From Punica granatum (lineage: Eukaryota > Streptophyta > Magnoliopsida > Myrtales > Lythraceae), in NCBI RefSeq assembly GCF_007655135.1, contig NC_045127.1:39753538-39817537 (forward strand): a stretch of 64,000 nucleotides of DNA, given 5' to 3'. This document shows positions 1-12,021 of the stretch, piece by piece. The notes beneath the pieces were generated by a model. The model did no database searches, was not told the origin of the DNA, and saw only the letters and a list, made by a program, of their open reading frames with translations. Each line of letters begins with the position of its first letter. The first letter of the stretch is position 1. The position numbers and the translations under genes were made by a program.

Positions 1-915
1 ATACCTTCTATAACTGGTCTGGACTTAAGTTCAATTCGTAAAAATCTGAGATTTTCACAGGAGGCCTTAGTGAGGAAGGTATCTTTGAACTGGTGAATTG
101 TTCCGACTGTAAGAGAGGTGCACTCCCAGTGCGATACCTGGGGCTCCCTTTTGTCTCCGGAAAGCTTTCTTCGAAGAACTGTGAGGCTCTTACTGAGAGA
201 ATTGTCAAGCGAATAAGGAGCTGGTCTACGAAATACTTGTCTTATGCAAGTCGGGTGCAATTAATCAGATCTGTTCTCTTCAGTATGGCAAGCTATTAGT
301 GTTCCTATTTCATCCTTCCCAAGAAAGTCATCAAGCTGATGCAACATAAGTGCAGATCATTCCTCTGGAAAGGCCTTGAGCAGCATACTGGTGGGGGCAA
401 TGTCAGTTAGGAAACTATTTGCCTCCCAAAAACTGAAGGAGGTCTCGGCATCAAAGATTTAACTTATGGAATAAGGTATGTGTGTTAAAGAACTTGTGGT
501 CTCTTCTAGTGCGTTCAAGGTCTCTCTGGGTGGCTTGGGCTGCTCAATATCTAATAAAAGGTCGAAGTATTTGGTCTCTAAGACTACCTGGAGATTGTTC
601 ATGGAACTGGAGGAAACTCATGCAGCTAAGGACTCTGTTATCTCCTACATCCAATACAGAGTCGGCCTAGGAACGAGTGTGTCCTTTTGGTACGACTCTT
701 GGCTACCAATTGGACCATTGATTAATTACTGCACTAAGGGACTACAGTGTTTCCCATCGCTCAAGGAACATGCAACAATTAGTATGGTTCTAGACGAAGG
801 TAGTTGGCATTGGCCCAGAAGCTCGGACCCACAAGCTGCTGTTATTCGTGAATTAGCTGCAACAATCCAACCCTCCAGTCAGGATAGAGTTACATGGACA
901 CCTCACAAATCTTAG
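1..915 (+). pseudogene. LINE ORF2 fragment: end of reverse transcriptase and connector
   Basis: The frame at 93-299 contains LPVRYLGLPFVSGKLSSKNC and then RIRSWSTKYLSYASRVQLI. These are the usual motifs after the RT catalytic core of plant LINEs (YLG.P and W....LS.AGR..LI). The reading continues in other frames: 482-670 (NLWSLLVRSRSLWVAW) and about 600-915 (VGLGTSVSFWYDSWLPIGPL, the G.G....W.D.W.....L motif). At least two frameshifts and several stops break it. In an active element this protein copies LINE RNA into the chromosome; here it is a relic. The catalytic core with the F/YADD box lies upstream of the window. Confidence 0.85.
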
Positions 916-960
916 ACATTCTCTATTGCTAGTGCCTGGAAGTGCTTACGACCTAGGAGT

Positions 961-1479
961 TCCAAGATGGAATGGAGGAATGCGGTATGGTTTGAGGGGC
1001 AATTCCCCCGCTCTTCGTTTATCAGTTGGCTCTGTGTTCATAATCGTTTGAATACAAAGGACCGGCTACTCAAATGGCGAATCCGGCTTGCCGTTGCTGA
1101 ATGCGAATTTTGTAGTGCTGAGTTGGAAACTCGAGATCACCTATTTTTTGAATGCCTAATTACTTAAGGAATTTGGCAAAGTCTTCTAGCCCGAGTTGGT
1201 TTGAACAGACCTAATGTTAACTGGAATTTAGAGCTTTGCTGGATTTCCTCTCTTCGTGGAAGGAAACTGGACGTTACTTGTCTCAAACTTCTATGGACTC
1301 ATTACATATATTGCATATGGAGGGAGAGAAACGCCAGGATTTATAACAAGCAAGTCTCGCCTATAACAGATATAATTCGAAAGATTTGCTCGGATGTGCA
1401 GGCCAAGTTGTCTGTTCTACCATGCTTCTCTTGCAAAATTGTACATGCTGTCCTGGTAGGACGTTTGTTTCACCTTTGA
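961..1479 (+). pseudogene. LINE ORF2 C-terminus with zf-RVT domain
   Basis: The frame at 967-1167 reads FISWLCVHNRLNTKDRLLKW and then CEFCSAELETRDHLFFEC. The second is the C-x2-C-x8-H-x4-C zinc-binding signature that ends plant LINE reverse transcriptases (zf-RVT family). After a stop near 1166 the frame at 1201-1479 continues with LLWTHYIYCIWRERNARIYN, the conserved W..W.ERN.R tail. The remaining bases to 1602 are a 3' UTR. The cysteines and the histidine are intact although the gene as a whole is broken. Confidence 0.85.
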
Positions 1480-1737
1480 TTTTGCCATAGCTGATTTGGG
1501 GTACATTTTGGGACTGTTCGATTAGTTTGTTCTGTACAGGGGTAAAATGGTGCGGTTCTGATGTAAATTCATTTTGTTATCAATGAAGTTCACCATTTAT
1601 CCAAAAAAAAAAATATTACGATATTTCCATAACATTTTGAATAATCTACATGAAAAAAAATCACGAATCCACTTTTTCACAAGTTTACCATATTATATAT
1701 AAAATCACAAACTCTAACCTTTAGATCAAATTTACCA

Positions 1738-2106
1738 TATTGTTAATTTAGGGTCTTTTTTATGACATGGTACCATTGTGACGTTATGCCACGCCTTGTG
1801 GAGAGAGTAAATTTGACAAGGGTAGAGATCTAACCTAAAAATAGGAATTTGTTGTAAGTATGCATCTTTGAGGCATGCTTTGTTGAGGTCAGGGAAGTCA
1901 ACACACATTCTCCACTTTTTATTACTCTTCTTGACCATCACTGCATTAGCAACCCAACTCTAGAATCTGACGTTGCGAATGAAGTCAGCAGCCTTGTGCT
2001 TCGCGACTTCTGCTTTCACCGCGTCAAGCCTCTCACCAGACAAAGGCCTAACCTTTTGAACTATAGGCTTGACCCCCTCTTTCATGCTCAGGCAATGTGT
2101 GATATT
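1738..2106 (-). pseudogene. Gypsy reverse transcriptase, N-terminal fragment
   Basis: The minus-strand frame holds VQKVRPLSGERLDAVKAEV, then after a stop near 1965 it holds VANAVMVKKSNKKWRMCVDF and DLNKACLKDAYLQQIPI. These are the first blocks of a Ty3/gypsy reverse transcriptase. Family similarity ends at about 1740, before the catalytic YXDD block, so the enzyme is cut off. The RT would convert element RNA to DNA in cytoplasmic particles. It lies downstream of the protease, as in gypsy pol. Confidence 0.85.
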
Positions 2107-2379
2107 CTAGGGTCAAGACCTGGCATATCTTATGTCTCCTAGCGAAGACATCCAAGTTCTTCTTCAAGAAGTCCACTATCTTCTCCTTTACTTCAGGGGG
2201 AGCATGGATTTGACTTTCAACTTTTTACCCTATGCGTTGACCTCCACCTCCTCTAGCTCCTCGGCTGGAGTAGGGCGGCTAGCACCCTCATGGGGATCAG
2301 AATCCACATCCAAAGTTTGCTTTGCTTCTGGTTTACCCTTCAATGAATTCACATAATAATTTCGCGTCGCAACCTGATC

Positions 2380-2871
2380 CTAACAAATTTCCCCAACTCC
2401 ATTGCTTATAAAGAAATTAAGCTTAAGGTGGAAAGAGGAGGGAACATCCCTTATAGCATTCAAAGTGGGCCTTCCAATAATTGCATTATAAGCAGGAGGC
2501 AGGTTCACTGTGGGAAAACTAACCACTCTATCAACCCTCCACGGCTCTTTGGCAAAAGCAACTAGCAAGGCTATCATCTCTATGGGCTCAACAATACTAC
2601 TGCTAAAGCTAACAAGAGGGGCGTTCACTTACCTCAACTTATACTGGGGGAGATTCATTTGGGCGAAGGCCTTGTAAAAGGTTATGTCCGCGGAGCTCCT
2701 AATGTCAATCAATATATGCTTCACCCTGTAAGAGCCAATTCTAGCCAAGATCACCAGCGCATCATCATGGAGGTACTTGACGTGCTCAGCATCGCGTTGA
2801 GTGAAGCTGAAGACCATGTCATCCTTCCCCGTGCTCTCGACACACTTCATGGTTGTATCATCCACAGTCAT
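2380..2871 (-). pseudogene. Gypsy aspartic protease, active site lost
   Basis: The frame at 2629-2871 contains HDDALVILARIGSYRVKHIL and then IDIRSSADITFYKAF. This is the retropepsin region of Tat-like elements, where D-[TS]-G-S-S-A-D is expected. Here the catalytic triplet reads D-I-R (2698-2706), so the enzyme would be inactive. After frame breaks the region continues at 2380-2628 with LPPAYNAIIGRPTLNAIRD, the conserved flap and A.YN.I.GR block after the active site. Its role would have been maturation of the Gag-Pol polyprotein. Confidence 0.85.
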
Positions 2872-3089
2872 AGCCTACCTTGCGTAGACCTTTCTAGTGC
2901 TATTGGAAGACCTTCTAGAGGCGTCACCCCTAGAAATCACGTTAATCGCCCGATCTCTTGGAGTAGCTTCTCATTGGATGCTCCTTTCCTTGTCTCGACG
3001 CTCTCCCCTTGGCTTTTCTTGAGGATCAGGATGTTATTCTCTACCCCTTCCTTCTATTCTTTAGTCGTACTCCTCACACCTCACGGGGG

Positions 3090-4420
3090 GTGACCTTATG
3101 GGTGATGACCTCCGCAGTGGGCTTTCCTCATGCTCTCCACCTTTGACGAAGTTCCTCAGGTGACCCTCCTATACCAGCTTTCCAATCCCTTGCTTCAGAT
3201 CTCTACACCTGTCAGTGTCATGCCCATAAGCTTTGTGATACGTGCAAAACTTGGATTTGTCTTTCCCCTAGCTCACCCATTTTTTGGGAGGAGGAGGTGG
3301 CATGAGCAAGCCAAGCTTCTCTATCTCATTCAACACCAAAGATCTTAGGGCATTTAAGGGCGTGAACGACTCTCACCGTTCATTCGGGCATCGTTCATTC
3401 TTCGGAGGCTCCTTCCTCTTCTCTCCTACTCGTTCCTTCACTTTCTTGTCCCCTCCAATCAACTCTTCCAAAGTCATGAACCTCTTAGCTTGTGCAGATA
3501 AGTCAAATAGGCCCACGGCTGGAGTAATGATAAACTCCCTCTTGAAGTCCACATTCTTGAGTCTTCTCTGGATTGTGAAGATGGCTTCACGTTCTCTTGG
3601 AACTCCTAGGCAACTCCAAAAAATCTGTCATACCAAGCGCTAAGGGTTTCTCCCCCTTTTTACTCCATGACAAAAAAGTAATTCACATCATTTCTAATCC
3701 TCTTACTCCTAACAAATCTCTGGACAAACATTTCCTTGAGCTGTTCAAAGTTCTTGATGGACCCAGTAAGCAGCAAGTTGGACCACTCATACGTGCCGCC
3801 AGTTAGAGTAATGGAGAAGAGCAGGCATTTGACCCTTTGATCAATAGTCTCACCCAACAAAGATGTGACATGCCTCCCGATATGGTGATGTGGGTCATAC
3901 TTGCCATCATATGCGATAATCTATGAACCTCAGTGGCAATGTTGTGTTCAATATCTCAGAGGATAAGGGCAAAGCGATGTTAGGGTTAAATAGTAGAACC
4001 CTCACTCTTTTCTTTTTCATCTTAGCGGCGCGCTCTTCGTTCATCCTATTTATTTCCTCATGAGTCATATATAAATCTTGGGGGATACAATAGCTAAGGG
4101 TTGCTCTGCATGGAACGAAACACTCTTCTCCTTCAACACTTTCTTCTGCTTCTCCAGTGACTCAGAATGCTCTGATCAAACCAAGCTTAATTCGTGATCA
4201 CGGGCGTTGTCTCGTGAAGCCTTCATCCCCTCAAACACTTGCATGGCCACCGCCGCTTCTTCACGATGACGGAGCATAGCCAGAACCCCCTCCCTAATAC
4301 CAAGAGGGAGGGAATTCAGGAACTGCTAATCAGGGTCGAACAAAGGTTGCGCATCGTTGCCTCCTCCCCCAAGGGCAGCTCGCGGTGACGTGTTGTCCAT
4401 GAGTGGGTTAGAGACACGAT
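3090..4420 (-). pseudogene. Gypsy gag, broken
   Basis: The frame at 3660-3860 has LLGETIDQRVKCLLFSITL followed by GGTYEWSNLLLTGSIKNFEQ and LKEMFVQRFV. This is the retrotransposon gag fold (A.....L.G.A..W...L....I.....L...F...F). Downstream at 3205-3246 is CTYHKAYGHDTDRC, the C-x2-H-x4-H-x4-C zinc-finger-like block typical of Tat-type gag. The upstream part (3900-4420) is readable only in short pieces. Multiple stops and shifts are present. Gag would have formed the particle in which reverse transcription occurs. Confidence 0.8.
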
Positions 4421-4548
4421 CGTCTCTACTATTCCTCAGGTTAACCTTGGAATTCACTTGACTTCATGTCTAAACCATCTTCTAGACCCTCACAACTCAA
4501 ATCAAGATCGAGAACTAGCAAAAGTTTTGAACTTTTTTTTGTCAATTT

Positions 4549-4565
4549 CCCATACACAGTGCCAA
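4549..4565 (-). promoter_or_regulatory. Primer binding site of the gypsy element
   Basis: Directly after the LTR end the minus strand reads TTGGCACTGTGTATGGG. It resembles the TGGCGCCGT.TGTGGG type of tRNA primer site common in plant gypsy elements. The exact tRNA is not assigned. Confidence 0.65.
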
Positions 4566-4990
4566 TGTTATGGCCATGTAAATTGGGTTGATACCACGTG
4601 CAATCATCGTGCTCACAAACTAGGTTGAATCCTTGACCTACATGTCAAGAACACCTACACAAAGGGGAGATCGGGGTGGTGTCCCGATTTCCCTGTCTGA
4701 CACTCCGGTCAATAAGAGCCTTACACGAGAGCTAATAGCAGTCATTTGTAAATTGATGGCATACCGTCGTATTTATAGTAAATCAAAGATATATTTGTTA
4801 TCTATCATGGAGAAATCCTCGATATATTCATAATATTCTAAAAATAGACAAATTATGAAGATAATCTTCCATATGCTTAGCCACTAGATAACCCAAGGCC
4901 ATCACTCGAACTATGTGATTCGCGTCGCTCCTAGGCCTAGCGAGCCTTCATGGCCCGATAGAGATCAAGCCCAAAAACTAGGCCCTAACA
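4566..4990 (-). repeat. 5' LTR of the gypsy element, 425 bp
   Basis: The ends form an imperfect inverted repeat: TGTTATGGCC at the left and GGCCCTAACA at the right, giving TG...CA termini. The left end abuts the primer binding site, which fixes the boundary. A TATA-like box lies inside at 4770-4778. There is no second copy in the window, so the age cannot be judged and the 5-bp duplication (right flank AAATA) cannot be confirmed. Confidence 0.7.
4770..4778 (-). promoter_or_regulatory. TATA box of the gypsy LTR
   Basis: The minus strand reads CTATAAATA, about 200 bp before the LTR end. That leaves a normal R-U5 length downstream. Confidence 0.5.
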
Positions 4991-5613
4991 AAATACATTA
5001 CAAGAGCAACTCAGTCTCCCTAGCCCACTATATCCCAAATCTCCAAGATGTTGTAAATTCTAAAAATCTGAGACGGAAATTTGCCAAGTCTACTAGCCAA
5101 AGCATCGTGTGTCGACTCGAAGAATTGATAGACCCAATCATCCTTTCTCTTCCTCTCTAAGCTTTTCCATCATTCTCCTCCTCCGCCTCTTTTCATTGAA
5201 ATATGGGGTTCTAGCCTTAACCACTTGTTCAGTGGTCTTTTTGCCCACATTAGCTCCCTCTCCTCACTCTCACTTTGTTTCATTTCTCTTCTAAACTCCG
5301 TCTCATCCTAAACTCTAGCCTCAACCTCTTGTTTAATTCCCCTTTTGCTTTCCTTTTATCATTTATATATGCAAGAGAGCTTGTGAGGGGAAAGAGAGAG
5401 GTCTCCACGGCATCCTCATGGGTGACTATTGTGTACAGGATACGTGTGGGAGGTGAGTCGGAAACGCCATTGCGGTCTGGGCTTACTAGAACGTGAATTG
5501 ACGCGGAGGGAGAGAGACGAGAGAGAACAAGAATGAGCTATTTTATAAGGAAGTGAAATGTTTTGTATCTTTTTTTAAATTAATCGGAAGGTCAAGTGTG
5601 TTGCACGTGGTTT
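4991..5613. other. Unassigned stretch, possible promoter on minus strand
   Basis: No transposon domain is recognised here. On the minus strand a TATAAAATA box (5539-5547) is followed by a CT-rich leader and then a short ATG frame near 5470 (MAFPTHLPHV), which stops after 14 codons unless spliced. This looks like a plant core promoter. No downstream exon is recognisable before the gypsy LTR at 4990. Confidence 0.25.
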
Positions 5614-6829
5614 GCATCTGTCAGCACTCGGTTTTGGCCCACTGGTTCTTGAAGGCCATCAATAGGGCTCCCAGCCATGACCCTCCTGAACTCTAGCAGC
5701 AAGTAGCCTAGCAGACCTAGGGTTACTATTCATAGTTAGGTCTATAAAGTCAATTAGACAACCTCGGAGCATAGCAATGTAAAAGGCTTTAAGGTTCCCC
5801 TATAGATCCTAGAAAGTAATAAGAGAATCCAAATGATACGTGATCTCAAGCAGGCATAAGTAGGCTCCAGCAACACTATCCATCACTCGATCACCGAGCC
5901 ATTTGAAGATATTTGATATTGGCCTCCGAGCGCATTCTGTAAATCATCTGCTTGAGCCGGAGCACTTCTGAGTAATCACAGACGGCTTCCAACAGCACTA
6001 TTCACTGTCGACTCACCAGGCAAATCGAGAATTATCCAATATGGGTTCTATAAATCTCTCATGATGCCAAACAACGGATGAGCCTCTCAGATCGACCTTC
6101 GTAAGTCATCTCCACCTTTCGAACGCACAAGGGACCTTCCAGTACGACGTCTAAACCACGTGCCTAATTGGCAACATATGGTTTCCGAAAAATAGGTCCA
6201 GCAAGTCTAGTGACCCTAAGGGCTAGGCAAGACATTTTAAATCAGACTGCATAAATAATTTAGGCTCCCCGACTAGCTCCGGAAGGGTCCTAAATGTCGC
6301 CCGGTAATCCTTCGGCATCTAATTTCAATAAATGGAGAACACAATGAGTTCCAGATACCTCAAATCATTCTGAAAACTGTCAGAAAGGTCCAATTGCAGG
6401 GCTTCTGGTCATCTTCTAATTTCCATTTGTAGTAGAGTCCGCGGAGTCAACTGTTCCGCCCCGACAACAAGGCATATCAAAACAACCGGCACAAAATGTT
6501 GATACGCAGGGAGTCAACAGAAATGGTTAACTTCGCTCAAATCACCCGAATCAATCAATAATGACTCCTGAGCCTCTGAACCGTTGGTTTATCGGGATAA
6601 GCAAAACACGTTGATATTGGGCTGAACAGAATCCTCTCTTCGCTTACTTTGACGATTCGTCGTCCACTAGAGTCGCAAAATCAAACGCGCAACCGGCTGA
6701 GACTTGAGCCTCCCCAACTCTTAAGCTCACCTGTGGGGCCCACGGCTCCAAGTATTGGCCGGCCACCCTCTCCCCTTACTTTTCTTTTGTTCCCCGATTT
6801 AAGGGTCATTACCCCATATTTTGAACACC

Positions 6830-7060
6830 AAGGACCATCGCACATCCATCCCATTTCCCCCTTGTCTTCCCCTTCCCTCCACGCAAACTCGGCATCCACC
6901 TCCATCTCCTCATCTCTTCATTTGATTTTTCTTTACTTCTTGAAAGAGATACAAAACGAAAGGTGTTGAGAGAAGACAAACTCTCTCTACAATCCACTCT
7001 CTCTCTAAGACTTCAAATTTCCAGAAACCTCTCCCTCTCTCTCTCCCCCTATCCCCAAGA
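6830..7060 (+). promoter_or_regulatory. CT-rich leader-like segment of the outer LTR
   Basis: A long run of C/T-rich sequence, including CTCTCTCTAAGACTTC and repeated CTCTCTCT, resembles a plant transcript leader. It lies about 1.2-1.4 kb after the LTR start, comparable to the leader position in the related LTRs. A clear TATA box was not seen. It supports plus-strand transcription of this copy. Confidence 0.3.
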
Positions 7061-8015
7061 ACTCGGCAGCAGCAGTAATCCCTCTCTGAAACCACCTTCA
7101 TTTACTAGAAAACCATCCCAGTTTAACGACGACCACCCCGATCTGACTCGACCTGATCTCGAAACAAACTTCATATCCCATTAGTTCTCGACCTCTTGAG
7201 TCCATTAGTAACCTTTTTTTTGTCGTTTGAAACCTCTATCAGTCCCTTTTGAGCTCTGCATAGCCGCAATCCCCCTTGTTTCCTTCCTTTTCTAGTGAGC
7301 TTCCTTCCTCCACGACTATGGCGAGTCGTGCCCACCTCTTCTGATGAGCCACATGCGGTTCACCCTCTCACCCTTGACAAGAAGGTCACGGACTTGAGAG
7401 TCTCCCACCTAGCACAACCTCACCCATGCCTCCTTTCTTCCTGGCTCTCTCTTTCTTTTCGGTTTTCTTTTCTTTTCAAGCGTAGCCATAAGGGTTAGCT
7501 CGTGGTCCAGCAGCCTAAGCGCCACCCTTAACACCCTCCAAGGACATCCTAGCTGCCGTGAGCCACTAGGCCCAGCCACAGTAGCCGCACTCTCTTTCCC
7601 TTACAGTCGGGTCCCTTCTCGGCTCACTTGAGCCACTCAAGAACTCCCAAGGCCCTTGTGGCCTTTCCTCGATGTCGAGCCACCTCATTCACGTCCCGAG
7701 GCATAGGTATAACCTCCCCAACCCTTAGAGGAGTAGGTCTTTTATAATTATTGCACTTTGTGGGGAGATAAGCCGGAGATCGGAGTTGGGGACTCCTTGA
7801 GGACCTAAGTTAGGTTAAGAGGGGTCTCGACCCAACCCAAGAGGGTTTGGTCTAGCCCCTTCCCGACCTACTTTGCTCCATAGCAGGCTTCGTGACCTCG
7901 ATCTAACTTTATTTTCACGTTTATTGCGTTTTTAGTTTACATTATTTTATGTGTTGGTACCGTTTTATCGATTCCCGCTTAATATCATGTTATGTACGTG
8001 GTTGTATATATATTG

Positions 8016-11000
8016 TGTGCGGACCCAAATTTTCTCTCGTCGGGACTCGCATGCACGCACTAGGGTGTGGTTTGGGAGTGTTCACCTTATCGAGAAACAC
8101 GCTACGAACAAGGGTGGGAAGGAGTCGCCACTTACTATTTTACAACCCGATGGTCGAGGGTCGGTAAGTTACCCAGGTCTAGGGCATGGGATACACCTAA
8201 TATGCTAAGGCAATGGTTATGCGAAACTGGAGATTCTAGATTCGAGGGTTTTATTATATGCGGGTCTATATCCCACACGCCCTTTCGGTACTATGTTTGC
8301 CTAGGGTTTGTCGTTTTATTTATTCACCGCATGAATTAAGTTGCACTCTCCTGGCCCGTTTTGACACCGTAAATTCGATGAAACGACCGCTTCGGTCCAA
8401 GAACCTGATAGACAAGTAAGCTCGCACATCGAGAAATCGGTTTGCTATCCTCGCGTTACGGTTCATCGGACCATGGTGGTCGACTCCCCATGCAAATCGA
8501 GACCACAAAATATTGAATTCACTCGTCTTCGAGAAATTAGATCGACTCGATCAGTTCGACTCTCGGACATCTTTACTGATTATGCTAAAAACGTGTTTTG
8601 ACTCTAAATTTGGAACCTAGAGTTCCATCTAACCATAATCTAATGTTTGATTAAGTCGGATGGATGGTTAGTCAGGTTTGTACGTTTTATGATAGAGATA
8701 CCGGATCTAACTACCGAATCTATGGTAGGGTGACAGAAACATTCAAATCGGATGAAAAGGGCTGTACAAATGACACTTGCACCTGAACGGGCTGCCCATC
8801 TCCAATCATGAATTGAAGTGTTTCGATCACCCTAGCACTTAGAGAGTCGGCGATTCACGAAACGACGGTTATGCCCTTGAACTGTAAAACGTGTAAAGTG
8901 CTCGTGCAAAATTGAGATCACGTGACACGGAGTGGTCTAAGGAAAACTCATATACCCCGACTTGAGCCGCCTTAAATCGGGCCTGGACTCGAGTCAAGGC
9001 ACCCGAGTACTCCTTAGATGGCTAAGCTATGCGTGTTACGCGTATCGGTATTTTTGAAATTGTGGGTTTAAAAAGGCATTTCCGACAGTTCGTGCGATTT
9101 ATTTTAAGCCGAATGATTTACTTATCTGAATGATACGTCTCATTTTTCTACATGTTAACGGTTATGGCCTTGAGCCTTGGATATTACACGTTAACGAGAT
9201 CGATTCGTGGCTCGGGGATTAGGGCGGGCCCTCGAAGGCTAAGAATGCCCAGTCAAACATAGCCAAAGTGCTCTTTGACTCTCAAGGGCCCAAGATAATC
9301 ATCGATACCAAATCCATGCAATTGCTTGAAACTAACTCGTTTAACATGCGACTATTGCCTAATTAACGATAAAGTAAAAAGTGCGATTACAAACAATTCT
9401 GAAAATCGATGTTAAACAGAAAGAGGAGACCACCTTGACCCAAGAAAGGTCAAGGACTCTCGGCCACGCTCCTCAAGGGGGCAACCATGAGTTGCCTTGA
9501 CCTGACTCGAGTCTTGAGCGATCTCCTCACCCGATTCTAATCGCTTTCCGCGTACATAAAACGTCAAATACGATAAAGACATGTATTTTACAAAATCGGC
9601 GCTGCCATGCTCTCGAAAAGCACATGCAAACATATAAACACGCATAAACACGATATTTAACGGAATCGATAAAACGACACCAACTCATGGAAGCGGGAAA
9701 TGTAAAAACTCGGGAACTAAGCAAAGTCGGGGAGAAAGAGACCGAACTCGGCTCAAGAGAGCCAAGAGACTCTCGGCCATCCTCTTAGAGAGTATGGCCG
9801 AGAAGTCATCTCGGCTTCCTTAAGTCGAGATGGCCTCCTCATCCTCAAATATGCTCATTTCTTGTCATGCGAACACGTTATACGACATCAAGCATGCATG
9901 TAGCGATAAATAATGCACGAATATGTAAATTTGCACGCAATCGATCGGGGACCGCCTTATCACCCCACAAAACACGACATAAGTTAAAAGACCTAACTCC
10001 TCTAAGTTGAGAAGCGTTACACCTAGCCTCGAGGCTCGAGGAAAGGTCGAGAAAAGTCGGAAAACCAGTTTCTAGAAGTTGGGTCTGTCCTCTGGAGCAA
10101 TAGATCCGAGTTGATGCTGTTGTCCCGACTGGCAGCTTGGCTTGTCGGGGTGGCTTCCGTGTATCGGGCCGGTTGTGTTTGACTCCCAAAAGACTAAGGG
10201 TCACGCTTATGGGTGGCTGGAGGCGTACCCGACCTGACCCGTACAACACAGAAAAAGAGAAGGTGAATCTGCAAAAATTACAGAATCCGACCCGAGAGGA
10301 AAGGAAAAAGAAATGGAGCGGCTTCGGCAGGTGGCACGGCTCTTGGGACGTGACCGCCTTGTCACGAGGAGAGTGAGAATTGTGTGTGACCCATTGAAAG
10401 GTGCTGGCACGACTCGCCTAAGTCGTGAGTAAATGGAACCCGACTAGTGCCCCAAGGGGGCAAAACTGGCCCGGTTATGGACTAGCTTGGATCGTGGTGC
10501 TAGAGGCTTCAAACGGAAAAACTAACCTTGAAGATGGACTTAGGAGGTGGAAAATAGGTAGGGTATGAAGTTTGGCTAAACTCGAGTTAGGTCGGGTGGC
10601 GGTTGTCGGAAAACGGTTAAGTTTTCTAGCAATTTTAGCCTTGCGGGTGGGTGGGACAGGGGCTGCTGATGAGGAGGGCTTTGAGAGAGTTTTAGAGTGA
10701 GAGAGAGCTTGAGAGCGAGTGGATGGTGAGAAGTGATTTAATGCTCTTGCAATCAGGCACTTATAGGATGGCTTAATGAGTTAATTAGGCAAAATTAAGT
10801 GGAGATTAGGGAGAGATGAAGGTTGGCCGGATTTTTAAGGGGGATTAGGGTGGGGTTTTAGTCACATAGAATATAGGAGAAGTTAGAGGAAGAGTATGGG
10901 GAAGATTGAGTGTGAGGAAGTTTGAGTGTAAGGGAAGTTAAATGAAAGGGTGAAGAAAAGGGGAAGCTTGGGGAATTTGAAATTTGGCCAATCAAGGAGG

Positions 11001-12021
11001 GGGGCTGCGGTCAACATGGTTGACCCGTGGGTCCCACACGTGCAAGGGGAAGTTCGAGAAAGCTTGGGTCTCGGTTGGTTACACATTCGAGCTCTAAGGA
11101 CCAAATGAACGCCGAATTAGCAATGCGCGCGCGAAGACGATTCCAATGAGCCCAATATTGCCATACTTTGAATGAATGAATGGGTGGCCTAGAGGCTCAA
11201 AAGCCGGTTTTGCTTGATTCGGAATGGGCGGTGCAAAACTCAGACATCAATATTTCGCAGAATAAGCTCCAAGCGCGAGATTCCGTCTGAAAGTGGCCCA
11301 TTTTTCCGTCTGAACGGTACTCGAGAAACCTAAATGACTAGTACAGTGCGATTAAAGTTCATTTTCCTAGTCCTTGAGGTCCCAAGGATTGGTTGGCATG
11401 TATTTCGTGCACTGATGATTCGTCAAAAGGGTTTCCGGGCATGCTTTTCAGTTGAAAGGGCCCGTTTTCCGAGTCTGGACCCACTCGGGAGATCAAAACG
11501 ATTTCCAGAAAGCAATATGAAACCTGTTCCTTGGTCCTAGTGACCATCGGGCGTGGGCAGGCCTATTTTTGGATGTCGTTAATTTGCCTGTGGAGTGGGT
11601 GTCCTAAGAGCCCCGTCATGAAAGTTGTCTACAAATGTTCGGAAGTGCTCCGGCTCAAGCAAATGATTTTTGAAATGCACGCGGAGATGACATCGGTTAC
11701 TTTGGCATCATGAGGTATTTTTAGAACCTCATATTGGATACCTTCTGATGCTTCGACGTTCAGGCGATCTGTAGTGAGTCGGCTTCTATCGACCCAGGAT
11801 TAGATGGTTGTCTGATCTCTCCGGTTGCCTTCTGTGACCTTTCTGGTGGGAGCTCTTCTGTAGCCCGTGCCCCGTGACTGCGCGTTTGCTCCCGCTGACT
11901 CATCTTTGAAGAGTGACTTGAGCTTCTGTTGGGCCTTCCTCTGTCTTGCCTGTCGGGTTCTGGCCAAGGTTGCCGTTGGTGTTCTTTGTTGGAGCCGATG
12001 GACCATAATGGGGTGTTGACA
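8016..12021 (-). repeat. Giant solo LTR (inner, 4.0 kb) nested in the outer one
   Basis: Read on the minus strand it starts at 12021 with TGTCAACACCCCATTATGG and ends at 8016 with GGGTCCGCACA, the family termini. The sequence on both sides continues the outer LTR: at 7930-8003 there is a CGTTTTATCGATTCC block and at 12022-12450 the adjoining part. Flanks TATTG (8011-8015) and TGTTA (12022-12026) agree at three of five positions, and both mismatches are transitions, so a decayed duplication is likely. No coding region is present. Frames such as 9878-10249 are chance. Confidence 0.75.
10758..10767 (-). promoter_or_regulatory. TATA-like box of the inner giant LTR
   Basis: The minus strand reads CCTATAAGTG, followed downstream by a CT-rich leader (CTCTCTCTCACTCTAAAAC). 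The same arrangement occurs in the related LTRs at 45563 and 59863. It supports minus-strand transcription of this copy. Confidence 0.45.

Larger units (their letters stand above)
1..1613 (+). mobile_element. L1-type LINE, 3' part, decayed
   Basis: This is the 3' part of a non-LTR retrotransposon. It runs in from the window edge and ends in an A-run at 1603-1613, as expected for target-primed reverse transcription. The open frames in order match the C-terminal half of plant LINE ORF2: the end of the reverse transcriptase, a connector, a zinc-binding domain and a tail. Frame changes and in-frame stops show that it is dead. No target-site duplication can be tested because the 5' end lies outside the window. 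Confidence 0.88.
1735..4990 (-). mobile_element. Truncated Ty3/gypsy (Tat-like) retrotransposon
   Basis: Read on the minus strand the order is 5' LTR (4566-4990), primer binding site (4549-4565), gag (about 3090-4420), protease (2380-2871) and the start of RT (1738-2106). Coding homology stops just after the N-terminal part of RT. RNase H, integrase and the 3' LTR are absent, so the 3' end is lost. The gag zinc-finger-like motif, the protease context and the RT motif WRMCVDFPDLNKAC point to the plant Tat group. Several stops and frame changes are present. It is unrelated by LTR sequence to the giant elements further along. Confidence 0.85.
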
